A DNA stretch of 64,000 bases. It comes from Caldilineaceae bacterium (GTDB taxonomy: Bacteria > Chloroflexota > Anaerolineae > Caldilineales > Caldilineaceae). Positions 25,403 to 34,583 of this stretch are shown here, one piece after another. The position numbers and the translations under genes were made by a program. The notes beneath the pieces were generated by a model. It had not been told where the DNA came from, searched no databases, and saw only the letters and a program-made list of their open reading frames with translations. The stretch is from contig OY282376.1 of assembly GCA_958295845.1 (NCBI GenBank), positions 4,787,022 through 4,851,021 on the forward strand, written 5' to 3'. Numbering within the stretch: the first letter of the stretch is position 1; each line of letters begins with the position of its first letter.

Positions 25403-27883
25403 TCACGAGAGATCGCCGTGGCCGCGCCAGAACCGCTCTACTTTCTCCCGCACATGGGGGTAGTTGCTGAGTTCGGTGTCCTGGCGCAGAAGGTCTTGCG
25501 CCGACTCCTGTGCCAGATGCAGTGTAGAGAGATCGCTGAGGCTGGCCAACTTCATTTCCGGCAGGCCGCTCTGCCGCGTACCCAGAAAATCCCCGGGACC
25601 TCGCAGCTCCAGATCCTTTTCCGCCAGGATAAAGCCGTCAGTCGTCTCCGCTAAGGCATTGAGACGTTCGGCCTGCGCGTCGCCCTTAACCCGACTTATC
25701 AGCGCGCAATAGCTTTCGTGCCCACCCCGGCCCACCCGGCCGCGGAACTGATGCAGCTGTGCCAGACCGAAGCGCTCGGCATCCTCGATCAGCATCACGG
25801 TTGCGTTGGGAACGTCCACGCCGACCTCGACAACACTTGTACTGACAAGAATATCGAGATCGCCGCCGGCAAAGGCGCGCATCACCTCATCCTTTTCGGC
25901 GCCTTTGAGACGGCCGTGGAGGAGCCCCACGCGCAGATCGGGGAAGACCTCTTTGCTCAGGTGGGCGTGGGCGTCCACGGCCGCGCCAACATCCAGGATT
26001 TCACTTTCCTCGACCAGGGGATAGATGACGTAGGCTTGACGGCCGTCTTGCACCTGTTTGCGCACAAAACTGTAGAGGCGTTCCCTGTCGGTGGGCAGAA
26101 ACCGCTTCGTCTTGATCGGCGTCCGCCCCGGCGGCATCTCGTCGATAACGCTGACATCGAGGTCGCCGTAGACGGTGAGGGCCAGGCTGCGGGGGATGGG
26201 TGTGGCGCTCATCACCAGTAGATGGGGCACGGCGGATTCTCCGCCCTTGTCGCGTGCCTTTGCCCGCTGTCCGACGCCAAAGCGGTGCTGTTCGTCCACC
26301 ACGACAAATCCCAGGCTGGCAAAATCCACTTTCTCCTGGATGATCGCGGTGGTGCCGACCACGACTTGAACGCTTCCGTCTGCAAGTCCGGCGAGGGCCT
26401 CTTCGCGCGCCTGCCCGGTGACCCGACCGGTGAGGAGAGTGACCTTCGGTGTAACGCCGCCCGGCAGTTCGACGCCTTGCAGCAGTTCGCTCAGGCCGCG
26501 GAAATGCTGCTCGGCCAGAATTTGCGTGGGCGCGAGCAGCGCGGACTGGAAGCCGTTGGCGGCGGCGATCAACATTGCCCCGGCGGCTACCGCGGTTTTG
26601 CCGCTGCCGACGTCACCTTGGACCAGCCGGCTCATCGGCATGCGGCGGGCCATATCCTGCCGCAGTTCGTCCAGCGTCCTCTCCTGTGCGCCGGTCAGTG
26701 CAAAGGGCAGTGCCGTGCTATAGTCTGCCAGCAGTGCGTCGTCAACGGTCATCGAAGGGGCGTTGAGGTGCTGAATCTCCTGCCGGCGACGCTGCACCCC
26801 CAACTGGAGATAGAAGAAGTCGTCAAAGATTATGCGTTTGCGGGCCTCGTCAAGCCGTTGCTGCGTTTCTGGCGAGTGAAGTTGGCGGAGTGCGTCGGTC
26901 AGAGGTATGAGACTGTATTGGCGGCGGAGCGGTTCCGGCAGGGGATCGTGCAGGGATCGCAGACCCTGTCTGAGGGCTTGCTGCACCTGCCGGCTGACAT
27001 CGCTGCTGCGCAGACCCGCGGTCAGTCCGTAGACAGGCATGATCGGTCCGTCTTTGATGACCTTGGGACCGATCTCTTCAAAATAGGGATTCTCCAGGGT
27101 CTTGTTGCCCATATACAGGCCGACGACGCCGCTCAGGCGGTAGGTCTTTCCGATCGCGAGGCGGTTCTTCAACCAGGACTGGTTAAACCAAGTGGTACGG
27201 ACCGTGCCGCTGCCGTCACTGAAGTTGGCCTGCAGAATCTCCTTCTTGTAGGCAAATTTGCGCTGACTGAACCCGCGCAGGTTGGCGATGATGGAGAGGT
27301 TTTCCCCTTCCTCGACATCGGCGATGGGGCGCACGCGGCTGTAATCATCGTAGCGATGGGGCAGATGCCAGATGAGGTCCTCCACGGTCTCGATCCCGAG
27401 GCGTGCGTACTGCTCTGCTCTCTTTGCGCCAATCCCTTTCAGATCGGTTATCGGTCGGCTCAAGGTGTCGGGCGACGCCGGCGCTTCAGTTTCAGCCGTA
27501 CCGCTCTCTGGCGATGGCTGACGCGCCGAACTGGTCCCGGCCTGGGTGGGGTTTGTGGCCGAGGCTGCTACAGGTTGACGGGCAGGGCTCTGGCCGACCC
27601 TGTCTACATTATCCAGAGCGGGATCCGGCGGCGGCAGTTCATCCAGCAGTTCGAGCAGGGAGTTGAGTAGCCGCTCCCTTTCGTCACTATCGGCATCGGC
27701 ATACTGTGACAGTCGTTTAACGATTTCCTGCAGCAGGCCCGGCTGGACCGCATCGGCTTCGGCGTCGGCTGCCCAACGTTCGCAGAAGGCCGCAATCCCG
27801 CCGGCGAAGGCCCTCTCGCGCCAGCGGGTCTGGATTTCCAGATTCAGTAAATTGCGTAACCGCGTCAGCGCTCGCTCAGCCAT
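25403..27883 (-). CDS. recG: ATP-dependent DNA helicase RecG
   Basis: An 826-residue RecG, which reverses stalled replication forks and branch-migrates Holliday junctions. A wedge/OB domain begins at about residue 145 (DLKGIGAKRAEQYARLGI), the helicase motifs include GDVGSGKT (Walker A), DEQHRFGVGQR (motif II) and SATPIPRS (motif III), and the C-terminal RFGLAQLHQFRGRVGR is typical. The first 145 residues or so, with a low-complexity Pro/Ser/Thr/Gln part, are an N-terminal extension not found in the E. coli protein. ATG 27883 is used; a TTG at 27889 overlapping the degV stop is equally well placed behind GAGGGG. Likely co-transcribed with degV. Confidence 0.95.
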   Translation of the reverse strand: MAERALTRLRNLLNLEIQTRWRERAFAGGIAAFCERWAADAEADAVQPGLLQEIVKRLSQYADADSDERERLLNSLLELLDELPPPDPALDNVDRVGQSPARQPVAASATNPTQAGTSSARQPSPESGTAETEAPASPDTLSRPITDLKGIGAKRAEQYARLGIETVEDLIWHLPHRYDDYSRVRPIADVEEGENLSIIANLRGFSQRKFAYKKEILQANFSDGSGTVRTTWFNQSWLKNRLAIGKTYRLSGVVGLYMGNKTLENPYFEEIGPKVIKDGPIMPVYGLTAGLRSSDVSRQVQQALRQGLRSLHDPLPEPLRRQYSLIPLTDALRQLHSPETQQRLDEARKRIIFDDFFYLQLGVQRRRQEIQHLNAPSMTVDDALLADYSTALPFALTGAQERTLDELRQDMARRMPMSRLVQGDVGSGKTAVAAGAMLIAAANGFQSALLAPTQILAEQHFRGLSELLQGVELPGGVTPKVTLLTGRVTGQAREEALAGLADGSVQVVVGTTAIIQEKVDFASLGFVVVDEQHRFGVGQRAKARDKGGESAVPHLLVMSATPIPRSLALTVYGDLDVSVIDEMPPGRTPIKTKRFLPTDRERLYSFVRKQVQDGRQAYVIYPLVEESEILDVGAAVDAHAHLSKEVFPDLRVGLLHGRLKGAEKDEVMRAFAGGDLDILVSTSVVEVGVDVPNATVMLIEDAERFGLAQLHQFRGRVGRGGHESYCALISRVKGDAQAERLNALAETTDGFILAEKDLELRGPGDFLGTRQSGLPEMKLASLSDLSTLHLAQESAQDLLRQDTELSNYPHVREKVERFWRGHGDLS

Positions 27884-27885
27884 CG

Positions 27886-28746
27886 TCAATCAAGCCCCTC
27901 GTATACGATGACTCCCATTACATTGGGTCCGAGATGGGCTGCCAGGCTAGGTGGGTAGCGCCACGCCTTGGCCGAAATACCCGGGAGCCCTTCCTCCAGA
28001 CGCTCCAGCAGGCGTTCCTGGGTCTGTTCATAGCGATGCTGAATGAGCCCGATGCGTTCGTTCTGGGCGAATTCTGCGGTATAGTCGTACAGTTTTTCGG
28101 CGACATCGTCCCGGGTCTGCACCTTTTCGAGCGGGATGAGCTGTCCGTCTTCCATCGTGACCATCGCTTTGATGCCGAGCATCGTTCCCAGCACACTCTG
28201 GGCCGCGCCCAGGCGGGCGCTGCGTTCCAGGTAGTAGAGTGTTTCGGCGAAGAAGGTCACGTAGATGTGGGGGATGGCCCCGTTCACGAGGCGGGCGACT
28301 TCGTAGAGGTCGGCGCCGTCATCGGCGGCCCTGCCGGCCAGTTCCGCCAACATTCCCAGCCCCATGGAGGTGGTCTGGCTGTCCATTACCCGGATACGAT
28401 AGCGTCCCATCATCATATCGGCCGCCTTGCGCGACTGACCCCACATGGGACTGAGAGCGCTGCTCATGTGGATGGCAATGATCTCCTCGGCATCCTGGCC
28501 CAGCTTCTGATAGACTTCCATGAGGCTGCTGAGCTCCGGGGCTTCGACCTCCGGCAACTGTATGCGACCGCCGGACTGGTTTTCCCGGATCAGTTGAAAG
28601 AGCCGGTCGGCGTTGAAGTCTTCTGAATCTTCATAGCGATCCCTTCCTATGCGCAGCACCTGGGGGACCACTTCGATCGAGTATTTTTCCAGGACGTCGG
28701 CAGGAATGCTGGCGTCACTATCGGTAACAATACGAACCTTGCTCAC
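27886..28746 (-). CDS. DegV family protein (fatty-acid-binding, FakB-like fold)
   Basis: A 286-residue DegV-family protein. Family members bind a fatty acid and, as FakB, present it to the FakA kinase for phosphorylation. The N-terminal KVRIVTDSDASIP corresponds to the conserved VTDSTADLP, HMSSALSPMWGQSRKA holds the conserved Ser residues, and RVMDSQTTSMGLG and FFAETLYYLERSARLG are typical of the second half. Start GTG 28746 is preferred because a GGAG lies at the right distance and it puts the first strand at the N-terminus; a TTG at 28770 would add eight residues. It is followed at once by recG. No fakA gene is in the window. Confidence 0.88.
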   Translation of the reverse strand: MSKVRIVTDSDASIPADVLEKYSIEVVPQVLRIGRDRYEDSEDFNADRLFQLIRENQSGGRIQLPEVEAPELSSLMEVYQKLGQDAEEIIAIHMSSALSPMWGQSRKAADMMMGRYRIRVMDSQTTSMGLGMLAELAGRAADDGADLYEVARLVNGAIPHIYVTFFAETLYYLERSARLGAAQSVLGTMLGIKAMVTMEDGQLIPLEKVQTRDDVAEKLYDYTAEFAQNERIGLIQHRYEQTQERLLERLEEGLPGISAKAWRYPPSLAAHLGPNVMGVIVYEGLD

Positions 28747-28763
28747 GGAAGATGCTCCAACTT

Positions 28764-28790
28764 TTGACAACCGTACAGCCGTATGATAAT
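28764..28790 (+). promoter_or_regulatory. Promoter of rpmB (L28)
   Basis: TTGACA at 28764-28769 is followed by GATAAT at 28785-28790 with a 15-base spacer; an alternative extended -10 (TGA-TAATCT, 28787-28792) gives a 17-base spacer. It lies about 90 bases before the L28 start, between divergent genes. Confidence 0.55.
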
Positions 28791-28880
28791 CTCTGACAAT
28801 TCAGTGATACGTGTTCATTGGTTGGACGTTGGTTGGCATTCACTGACCACGGGCCAATGGGGAACCGGAGGGAACAGATC

Positions 28881-29060
28881 ATGGCGAAATGCCAAAAATG
28901 CGGTAAGAGTCCTCAGTTTGGAAATAACCGTCCCTGGTCCAGAAAGGCCACACGACATAAGTGGAAGATCAATATTCAGAAGGTTAGAATCATGGAAGAC
29001 GACAGGCTGGTATCCCGCCGCCTTTGCACCTCTTGCATTCGAACGCTTGCGAAAGCCTGA
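28881..29060 (+). CDS. rpmB: 50S ribosomal protein L28
   Basis: A 59-residue ribosomal protein of the large subunit. MAKCQKCGKSPQFGNN, NIQKVRIM and the C-terminal LCTSCIRTLAKA match L28. Four Cys residues (two CxxC pairs, CQKC and CTSC) form the zinc-binding version of L28. The start was set to ATG 28881 by the GGAGGG ribosome site eight bases upstream and by homology; the open frame begins earlier at 28818. It has its own promoter and is followed by an intrinsic terminator, so it is monocistronic. Confidence 0.95.
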   Translation: MAKCQKCGKSPQFGNNRPWSRKATRHKWKINIQKVRIMEDDRLVSRRLCTSCIRTLAKA

Positions 29061-29096
29061 AATCCCCCATTGTAACATCTTAGTAAGACCGAAATC

Positions 29097-29128
29097 AGCG
29101 TTGAGCCGTTGTGCTCGACGCTTTTTTT
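29097..29128 (+). terminator. Intrinsic terminator of rpmB
   Basis: AGCGTTGAGC and GCTCGACGCT form a 10-base-pair stem with one G-U pair and a 6-base loop, followed directly by a run of seven or eight T. It begins 36 bases behind the L28 stop codon. Confidence 0.85.
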
Positions 29129-29166
29129 GTGGCGCCGGCGACAGTTCCGCGAGGGAGGACACCGGT

Positions 29167-30309
29167 CTAGGATTCTTCGGCATTGCGTAACTGACCACAG
29201 CCGGCATCGATTTCAATGCCGCGGCGGATACGGACGGTTGTCGAGATGCCGCGCGCCTGCAGGATATTGGCGAACTTTTGCGTGTCTTTGCTGCTGGTCG
29301 GCTGAAAAGGACTGTCTGGAATCGGATTCAGGGGGATCAGGTTGACATGGCACAGGATCCCTTGCAGCTTGTCAGCAAGGTCCTCGGCAAGAGCGGGGCT
29401 GTCATTTGTGCCCCGCATCAGGGCGTACTCAAAGGTCACACGGCGATTGGTCTTGGCAATATAGCGGCGAACTGAGGCCAGCAGGTCATCGACCGGATAG
29501 CGCCGGCTGGGAGGAACGAGCTTGCTGCGCAGGGCGTTGTTGGGGGCGTGGAGGCTGACGGCCAGATTCACCTGGAGCCCCTCTTCTGCCATGCGGTCGA
29601 TCATCGGGATCAGGCCTACGGTACTGAGCGTAATATGACGTGCGCCGAGGGCGAAACCGTCGGCGGCGGTCAGTCGGCGGATGGCCGTCCACACATTCTT
29701 GTAGTTGTGCATCGGCTCGCCCATCCCCATAAACACGATGTTTGTCACCGTGGTTGGCCGCTTCACCCGCATCTTTGGCCTCTCGTCGGCATCGAGCAGA
29801 TAGCGGGCGAAAAACAGGACCTGGGCCACGATTTCACCTGCGGTCAGATTACGACGCAGGCCGCCGCGGGCGGTGGCGCAGAATGTGCAACCCATAGCGC
29901 AGCCGGCCTGACTGCTGATGCAGAGCGTACGCCGCCTGTTATACAGCATCAGGACAGCCTCGACCGTCTCCCCACCCGGCATCTGAAACAGAACTTTCTG
30001 AGTGTCCCCGTCCTTGGAAACACGCTGCGTAACCGGCTGTAGCGGCATGATCGTTGTCGTCGCAGCCAAGCCTTCGCGCATGGCCTGCGGCAGATTTGTC
30101 ATCTCGTCAAAGGAGCGTGCGTATTTCTTGTAGATCCACTCCTCGATCTGGCGGATGCGATAGGCAGGTGTCCCTGCAGCCTTGCCATTGGCGCGCCTTT
30201 GGTTCGTCGGCAGCGCATCGACGACATCGGTAAGCTCTTGTGTCGAGCAATCCAATAGGGAAGTGCTGTTTGGGGAGATGCCGGGCTGGGTGAGCGGAAT
30301 GGTTTTCAT
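29167..30309 (-). CDS. rlmN: Dual-specificity RNA methyltransferase RlmN
   Basis: A 380-residue radical-SAM enzyme that methylates C2 of A2503 in 23S rRNA and, in many bacteria, A37 of certain tRNAs. The iron-sulfur cluster Cys residues are Cys137, Cys141 and Cys144 in CAMGCTFC. The methyl-carrying catalytic Cys371 is in DAGCGQLR near the C-terminus. FMGMGEPMHNY and LAVSLHAPN are the SAM-site motifs. Start ATG 30309 has no ribosome site; the -10 box ends only seven bases before the ATG, which points to a leaderless mRNA. An N-terminal stretch of about 15 residues is extra compared with short family members. Confidence 0.96.
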   Translation of the reverse strand: MKTIPLTQPGISPNSTSLLDCSTQELTDVVDALPTNQRRANGKAAGTPAYRIRQIEEWIYKKYARSFDEMTNLPQAMREGLAATTTIMPLQPVTQRVSKDGDTQKVLFQMPGGETVEAVLMLYNRRRTLCISSQAGCAMGCTFCATARGGLRRNLTAGEIVAQVLFFARYLLDADERPKMRVKRPTTVTNIVFMGMGEPMHNYKNVWTAIRRLTAADGFALGARHITLSTVGLIPMIDRMAEEGLQVNLAVSLHAPNNALRSKLVPPSRRYPVDDLLASVRRYIAKTNRRVTFEYALMRGTNDSPALAEDLADKLQGILCHVNLIPLNPIPDSPFQPTSSKDTQKFANILQARGISTTVRIRRGIEIDAGCGQLRNAEES

Positions 30310-30316
30310 CTTTGCA

Positions 30317-30346
30317 ATTGTAGCGCAGCTATTCAGTTGCGGTCAA
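30317..30346 (-). promoter_or_regulatory. Promoter of rlmN, probably giving a leaderless transcript
   Basis: On the minus strand, TTGACC (30346-30341) and TACAAT (30322-30317) are 18 bases apart. The -10 box ends seven bases before the rlmN ATG at 30309, so RNA synthesis would begin at or next to the start codon. Confidence 0.6.
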
Positions 30347-30414
30347 AAAGTGGCCCGATCGCGCCTTCTCGCAGTGGTGACGGGCGACCGGATGCTCGGG
30401 CGCGCATGGAAGGC

Positions 30415-31227
30415 TCAGCTATCGGCCTGCCGGAAAGCGTCGAGAAGTTCGGGCAGCCCGGGAAGAATCAGGTCTGGCCCGGGCACGACTGTGCGGAACT
30501 CCTCCTCTGTGGTGATGCCGGTCAGCACGGCGGCGGTGGGCATTCCCAACTCGATGGCGCCGGCGATGTCGGTTTCGAAGCGGTCGCCGACCATCAGTGT
30601 AGAGGCGGCGTTCGTGCCGAGTTTGTGCATGGCCTGTTGGAACATGCCGGCGTTTGGTTTGCCGATCACCGTGGGCGTGACGCCGGTGGCCGCCTCCAGC
30701 AGGGCCAGCAGTGCGCCGGTACCGGGAATCTGTCCCCGTTCGCTGGGGAAGGAGGTATCGCTGTTGGTGCCAACAAAGCGGGCGCCGGCGCGAATGGCGA
30801 GGGTGGCGTCGGCGAGACGCTCGTAGCGCACACTGAAGTCGATGCCGGAAACGATCACATCGGCCTTTTGGGCATCTTCGACCAGGGTGATGCCCGCCTG
30901 CTCCAGCGCCCAGCGCAGGCCGTCCTGGCCGATCATGAAGACGCGTACGCCATCGGGGTACTGTTCAGCCAGCCAGCTGGCGGTCGCCAGGGCGCTGCTG
31001 AGAATGTGCGTTTCGTCGGAGCCAATGCCCATACGCGCGATCTTCTCGACGAACTGAACCGGCGTGCGCGAGGAGTTGTTGGTAACGAAGAGCCAGTTTC
31101 GCCCGGTCGCCTTCAGATAGTCCAGTAGTTCCTGAACGCCGGGCAGGGGCTCCTCCCCAACATAAACAACGCCGTCCATATCCAGCAGAACGGCGCGTAC
31201 CTTTTTCAGATTTGCTGTTTGTGCCAT
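30415..31227 (-). CDS. HAD-IIA family hydrolase (NagD/sugar phosphatase type)
   Basis: A 270-residue phosphatase of HAD subfamily IIA. Motif I is LLDMDGVVYVG with Asp nucleophile and general acid, motif II is FVTNNSSRTP, the Lys of motif III is in VIGKPNAGMF and motif IV is MVGDRFETDIAGA. Members dephosphorylate sugar phosphates, nucleotides or phosphoglycolate. ATG 31227 is used although no strong ribosome site is seen; an in-frame TTG at 31299 would add 24 residues rich in Ser. It is placed after recJ on the same strand with a gap of about 90 bases. Confidence 0.9.
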   Translation of the reverse strand: MAQTANLKKVRAVLLDMDGVVYVGEEPLPGVQELLDYLKATGRNWLFVTNNSSRTPVQFVEKIARMGIGSDETHILSSALATASWLAEQYPDGVRVFMIGQDGLRWALEQAGITLVEDAQKADVIVSGIDFSVRYERLADATLAIRAGARFVGTNSDTSFPSERGQIPGTGALLALLEAATGVTPTVIGKPNAGMFQQAMHKLGTNAASTLMVGDRFETDIAGAIELGMPTAAVLTGITTEEEFRTVVPGPDLILPGLPELLDAFRQADS

Positions 31228-31316
31228 GAGTGGACTGTACGATCCTTTCAGCTGTTGGTCAGAGGTCGACTCCGACGGGCTATGTGCGGCGGCAGACAAC
31301 GCCGCTCATTCCCTGC

Positions 31317-33056
31317 TCAGTTCGCGCTGCTCCGCAGATCCTGCACATTGAGTTGCAGAGAGCGTCTGCCCTGCCATTCATTGACTTCGAGATGAAAAAC
31401 GATATCGATCAGGCTGCCATTGCGCAGGTCCGGGGCCCGGCCGCCCAGGCCGAAGCCGATCCCGTCCAACACTTGCGAATAGTCGTGGCCGTCGATCACC
31501 AACTTCAGATGCTTACCCCCGCCCACGGTGCGAGCGCTGCGGACGCGGCACTGGCGGCATAGAAAGAGACCGGGCTCGTTCATCTGGCCGACCGGCTCCA
31601 TCCTGGCAAGCTGACCTTGCAGTGCCCAGTCGATCTGATCGACTGTCAGCTCGGTGTCGATATACAGGCTCGGCCGCAGGTCCTGAAGAGGGTCGAGTTC
31701 CTGGGCCGCCATCTCTGTGAGCGCTTCCCGCAACGCCGGCAGCTGCGCAGTGCGCACCGTGAAGCCGGCCGCGCGGCTGTGTCCGCCGTGACGCACCAGC
31801 AGAGAACTGACGCGGTCGAGAGCGGCGATGATGTTGAATTCGGCGATGCTGCGGGCACTCCCACGGCAGGTTTTCTCTCCCTGTTCGATAACGATTGCCG
31901 GGCGGTAGAATTGATCACTCAGCTTGCCCGCGGCCAACCCCACGATTCCGGGCTGAAATTCTTCGCTGGCGACGATCAGAATCGGGGTAGTGGATGGGTC
32001 GAGGCCGGCGATCTCTCTTTCGGCGACTGCATGGGCTTCGGTCGTGAGTTCCTGGCGCTGCTGGTTTAGACGTTCCAGGCCGGTTGCCATTTCATAGGCC
32101 GCTTCGTATTCTTCGCAGCGCAGGAGGTCATAGGCCATCCTGGCGCTGGCGAGTCGGCCGGCGGCGTTGATGCGGGGGGCGATGCGAAAGCTGATTGCAG
32201 TGCTGTCGATCCCAGTCGGAGGAACCGAGGCCATTTCCATCAGCGCGAACAGCCCCGCGCGTTTGCCCTGGCTCAGTTCGGACAGCCCCCGCCGCACCAG
32301 CGAACGGTTTTCACCCTGCAGGGGCATCAGGTCGGCCACGGTGCCTATTGCCACCAGGTCGAGAAGGGACTGCTCCTCGGCCGCTGCCTCGTCCTCTGAG
32401 AGACGGCTCCAGGGCTGCTTAGAAACGGCCCGTAGGACGCCCTGGGCAAGCCGGTAGGCAACACCAACACCTGCCAGCGGTTGAAACACCCCTGCGGAGG
32501 CATCGCGTCGCGGATTGATCACGGCCAGCGCGGGCGGCAGGTCGGGCCCGAGTGTGTGATGGTCGGTGAGAATGACATCCATTCCCAACCCGGCGGCTTC
32601 CACCACTTCTGCGACGCTGCGAATGCCGCAGTCTACTGTAACCAGCAGATTGGCCCCCTTGGCGGCGATCGTGTTGAGCGCCTCGACATTCAGACCGTAG
32701 CCCTCATCCACCCGGTTGGGGATGTAGGCGCCTACGAGGGCGCCGGCGCGTTGCAGGGCCGTGGTCATCAGGGCCGTGGCTGTGACGCCGTCGGCGTCGA
32801 AATCGCCGTAGACGCAGATAACCTCCCGGGCCTCAATGGCCCGTACGATGCGGTCAACGGCAGGCGACATATCGGTCAGGCGGAAAGGATTCTCCTGGAC
32901 CGCGTCCTCGACCTGCAGGAAGGAGGCTACAGCGCCCCTGTCATGGAGGCCGCGATTGTATAACACCTGCAACAGCGCCCGATGTTCATGGTTGCTCTCC
33001 AGGAAGCTCTCTGGCGCAGGCGGATAAAAGTTCCAGTGTTTGTCAGTCGCCGACAA
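31317..33056 (-). CDS. recJ: Single-stranded-DNA-specific exonuclease RecJ
   Basis: A 579-residue RecJ, a 5'-3' exonuclease in recombination and mismatch repair. DHH-domain motifs are DFDADG (85-90), VTVDCGI and LTDHHTLGPDLP. RINAAGR and the DHHA1 motif RHGGHSRAAGF follow, and the C-terminal OB-like domain ends with SLQLNVQDLR. Start TTG 33056 was chosen because GGAG lies nine bases before it and it begins where family similarity begins; the open frame extends to 33140 without support. A TATAAT on the minus strand at 33108-33103 is a likely -10 element. Confidence 0.94.
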   Translation of the reverse strand: MSATDKHWNFYPPAPESFLESNHEHRALLQVLYNRGLHDRGAVASFLQVEDAVQENPFRLTDMSPAVDRIVRAIEAREVICVYGDFDADGVTATALMTTALQRAGALVGAYIPNRVDEGYGLNVEALNTIAAKGANLLVTVDCGIRSVAEVVEAAGLGMDVILTDHHTLGPDLPPALAVINPRRDASAGVFQPLAGVGVAYRLAQGVLRAVSKQPWSRLSEDEAAAEEQSLLDLVAIGTVADLMPLQGENRSLVRRGLSELSQGKRAGLFALMEMASVPPTGIDSTAISFRIAPRINAAGRLASARMAYDLLRCEEYEAAYEMATGLERLNQQRQELTTEAHAVAEREIAGLDPSTTPILIVASEEFQPGIVGLAAGKLSDQFYRPAIVIEQGEKTCRGSARSIAEFNIIAALDRVSSLLVRHGGHSRAAGFTVRTAQLPALREALTEMAAQELDPLQDLRPSLYIDTELTVDQIDWALQGQLARMEPVGQMNEPGLFLCRQCRVRSARTVGGGKHLKLVIDGHDYSQVLDGIGFGLGGRAPDLRNGSLIDIVFHLEVNEWQGRRSLQLNVQDLRSSAN

Positions 33057-33203
33057 GGTGGATTCTCCACCGGGAGGGGATGGAAAAAGTGCACAGAGTT
33101 CAATTATAGTCGAGAGCGCAAAAAATGGGGAATTTCCCACCCTAATCCGGCTGGGCTACAATAGGGATCCGGTCTGAACCAGCTACCCTTCTAACCCTTA
33201 CCG

Positions 33204-34583
33204 ATGTCCGCCACTTCTGAACGATTGCGCCGCCTGCAGGGTTTACGCAGCGGACGAACAGACACTGAAGCGGCCGAAACGCGCCTGCAGGCGTTGCCCG
33301 AGGCGTCAGCGGCCGATCGGGAGACCGACCCTGCCCCGCTCGAGGCGCTGGAGGCGGGTGAGACAGTCGAGAACAGCGCCGGCCAATGTTATCTGGTTAC
33401 GCGGCATTGCCACCCAATGGGACGGGAAGAGAGTCAAGCGCATCCCCAGCGCGAACCTTCCGCGCTCGGAAACCTCTTGGAACGCGATCCGTCAACGCTG
33501 GCTCCGCTTTACCCCGCTTACGGGCTGGAGCGTTGCCCTGATTTTCGCAGATCGGCATTTCTGGACATTGAGAGCACCGGTTTGGGCGGCGGAGCCGGCA
33601 TCTACGCCTTCATGGTGGGTGTTGGAACATTCGAGCCGCAGGAAGGGAATGCGGACAGTACAGGGGACCGTCTGAACTTTGTGGTGCGCCAGTTATTCAT
33701 GCGCCACCCCGGTGAAGAAGCGGCCCTGCTCACAGCGCTTGCGGAGCTGTTGCAAGGGTGCGAGAGCCTGGTGACCTTCAACGGGCGCTCCTTCGACGCC
33801 CCGTTCCTGCGCGGGCGATACCGGTACGCAAGCCGCTTTCTACCCGCCGACGTCGGCCCGCCGAAAGCGCTGGACGAAGGGACCCCTCATCTCGACCTGC
33901 TGCACCCGGCTCGGCGGCTATGGCGCAAACGCCTGGGCAGTTGCGCGCTCACCAATCTGGAACAGAGGGTCCTCGGCTTTTCCCGCGCAGAGGACGACGT
34001 GCCCGGCAGCCTGATCCCTCACCTGTACGCCGACTACCTGTACGACGGCGACGGCCGTATGATGCAGCGCGTCTTCTACCACAATCGCGAGGACATAGTC
34101 TCGATGGCCGCGCTGGCGGAAGTGGTCTGCGGCGCATTTGACGATCCGAGTACAGCCGGCGCCGATCATTTGCAGCCGCTCGATCTGCTCAGCATGGCAC
34201 GGTTGCAGGCGGAACTGGAGCGCCTGGACAGCGCGGAAACGTTATTCCGCGCCGCGTTGGACCAGCTCAGCGGCCGCGCGCACCTGGCCGAGTCGTTTGA
34301 CGGATTGGGCCGCTTGCTCAAACGACAGCATCGCTGGGAAGAGGCGACAGTCGTTTGGCAGCAGTGGCTGACAACCGTGGGGGGCCCGGACAGCCGCCCC
34401 TATGTGGAACTGGCAAAGTTCTGTGAATGGCATAGCGGGGACCTGACCCAGGCGGCGATGTGGACCCAGTGGGCACTGCACGAGCAGGAGAAATCCCCAC
34501 CCCAAAGCCGTTCCCCTGAGACCCAATCCGAGCTGCGCCACAGGCTGGCCCGTATCGAGCGAAAGCTGAACGCCGGGGGTTGA
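33204..34583 (+). CDS. RNase H-fold exonuclease-like protein (YprB type) with TPR-like C-terminus
   Basis: A 459-residue protein. The central domain (about 115-310) has the DEDD exonuclease layout: FLDIESTGLG with the first Asp and Glu, VTFNGRSFDAPFLRGR with the second Asp, and FYHNREDIVSMAAL with the last. This matches the YprB/RNase_H_2 family of predicted nucleases. The C-terminal 120 residues look like two or three TPR-type helical repeats (SAETLFRAAL, RWEEATVVWQQWL, DLTQAAMWTQWAL), which could bind a partner. The first 60 residues are polar and probably disordered. It is divergent from recJ. The substrate (DNA or RNA) is unknown. Confidence 0.82.
   Translation: MSATSERLRRLQGLRSGRTDTEAAETRLQALPEASAADRETDPAPLEALEAGETVENSAGQCYLVTRHCHPMGREESQAHPQREPSALGNLLERDPSTLAPLYPAYGLERCPDFRRSAFLDIESTGLGGGAGIYAFMVGVGTFEPQEGNADSTGDRLNFVVRQLFMRHPGEEAALLTALAELLQGCESLVTFNGRSFDAPFLRGRYRYASRFLPADVGPPKALDEGTPHLDLLHPARRLWRKRLGSCALTNLEQRVLGFSRAEDDVPGSLIPHLYADYLYDGDGRMMQRVFYHNREDIVSMAALAEVVCGAFDDPSTAGADHLQPLDLLSMARLQAELERLDSAETLFRAALDQLSGRAHLAESFDGLGRLLKRQHRWEEATVVWQQWLTTVGGPDSRPYVELAKFCEWHSGDLTQAAMWTQWALHEQEKSPPQSRSPETQSELRHRLARIERKLNAGG

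Noticed and set aside
26222..27670. 482-codon plus-strand open frame
   Set aside because: It is antisense to recG, whose helicase motifs are unmistakable.
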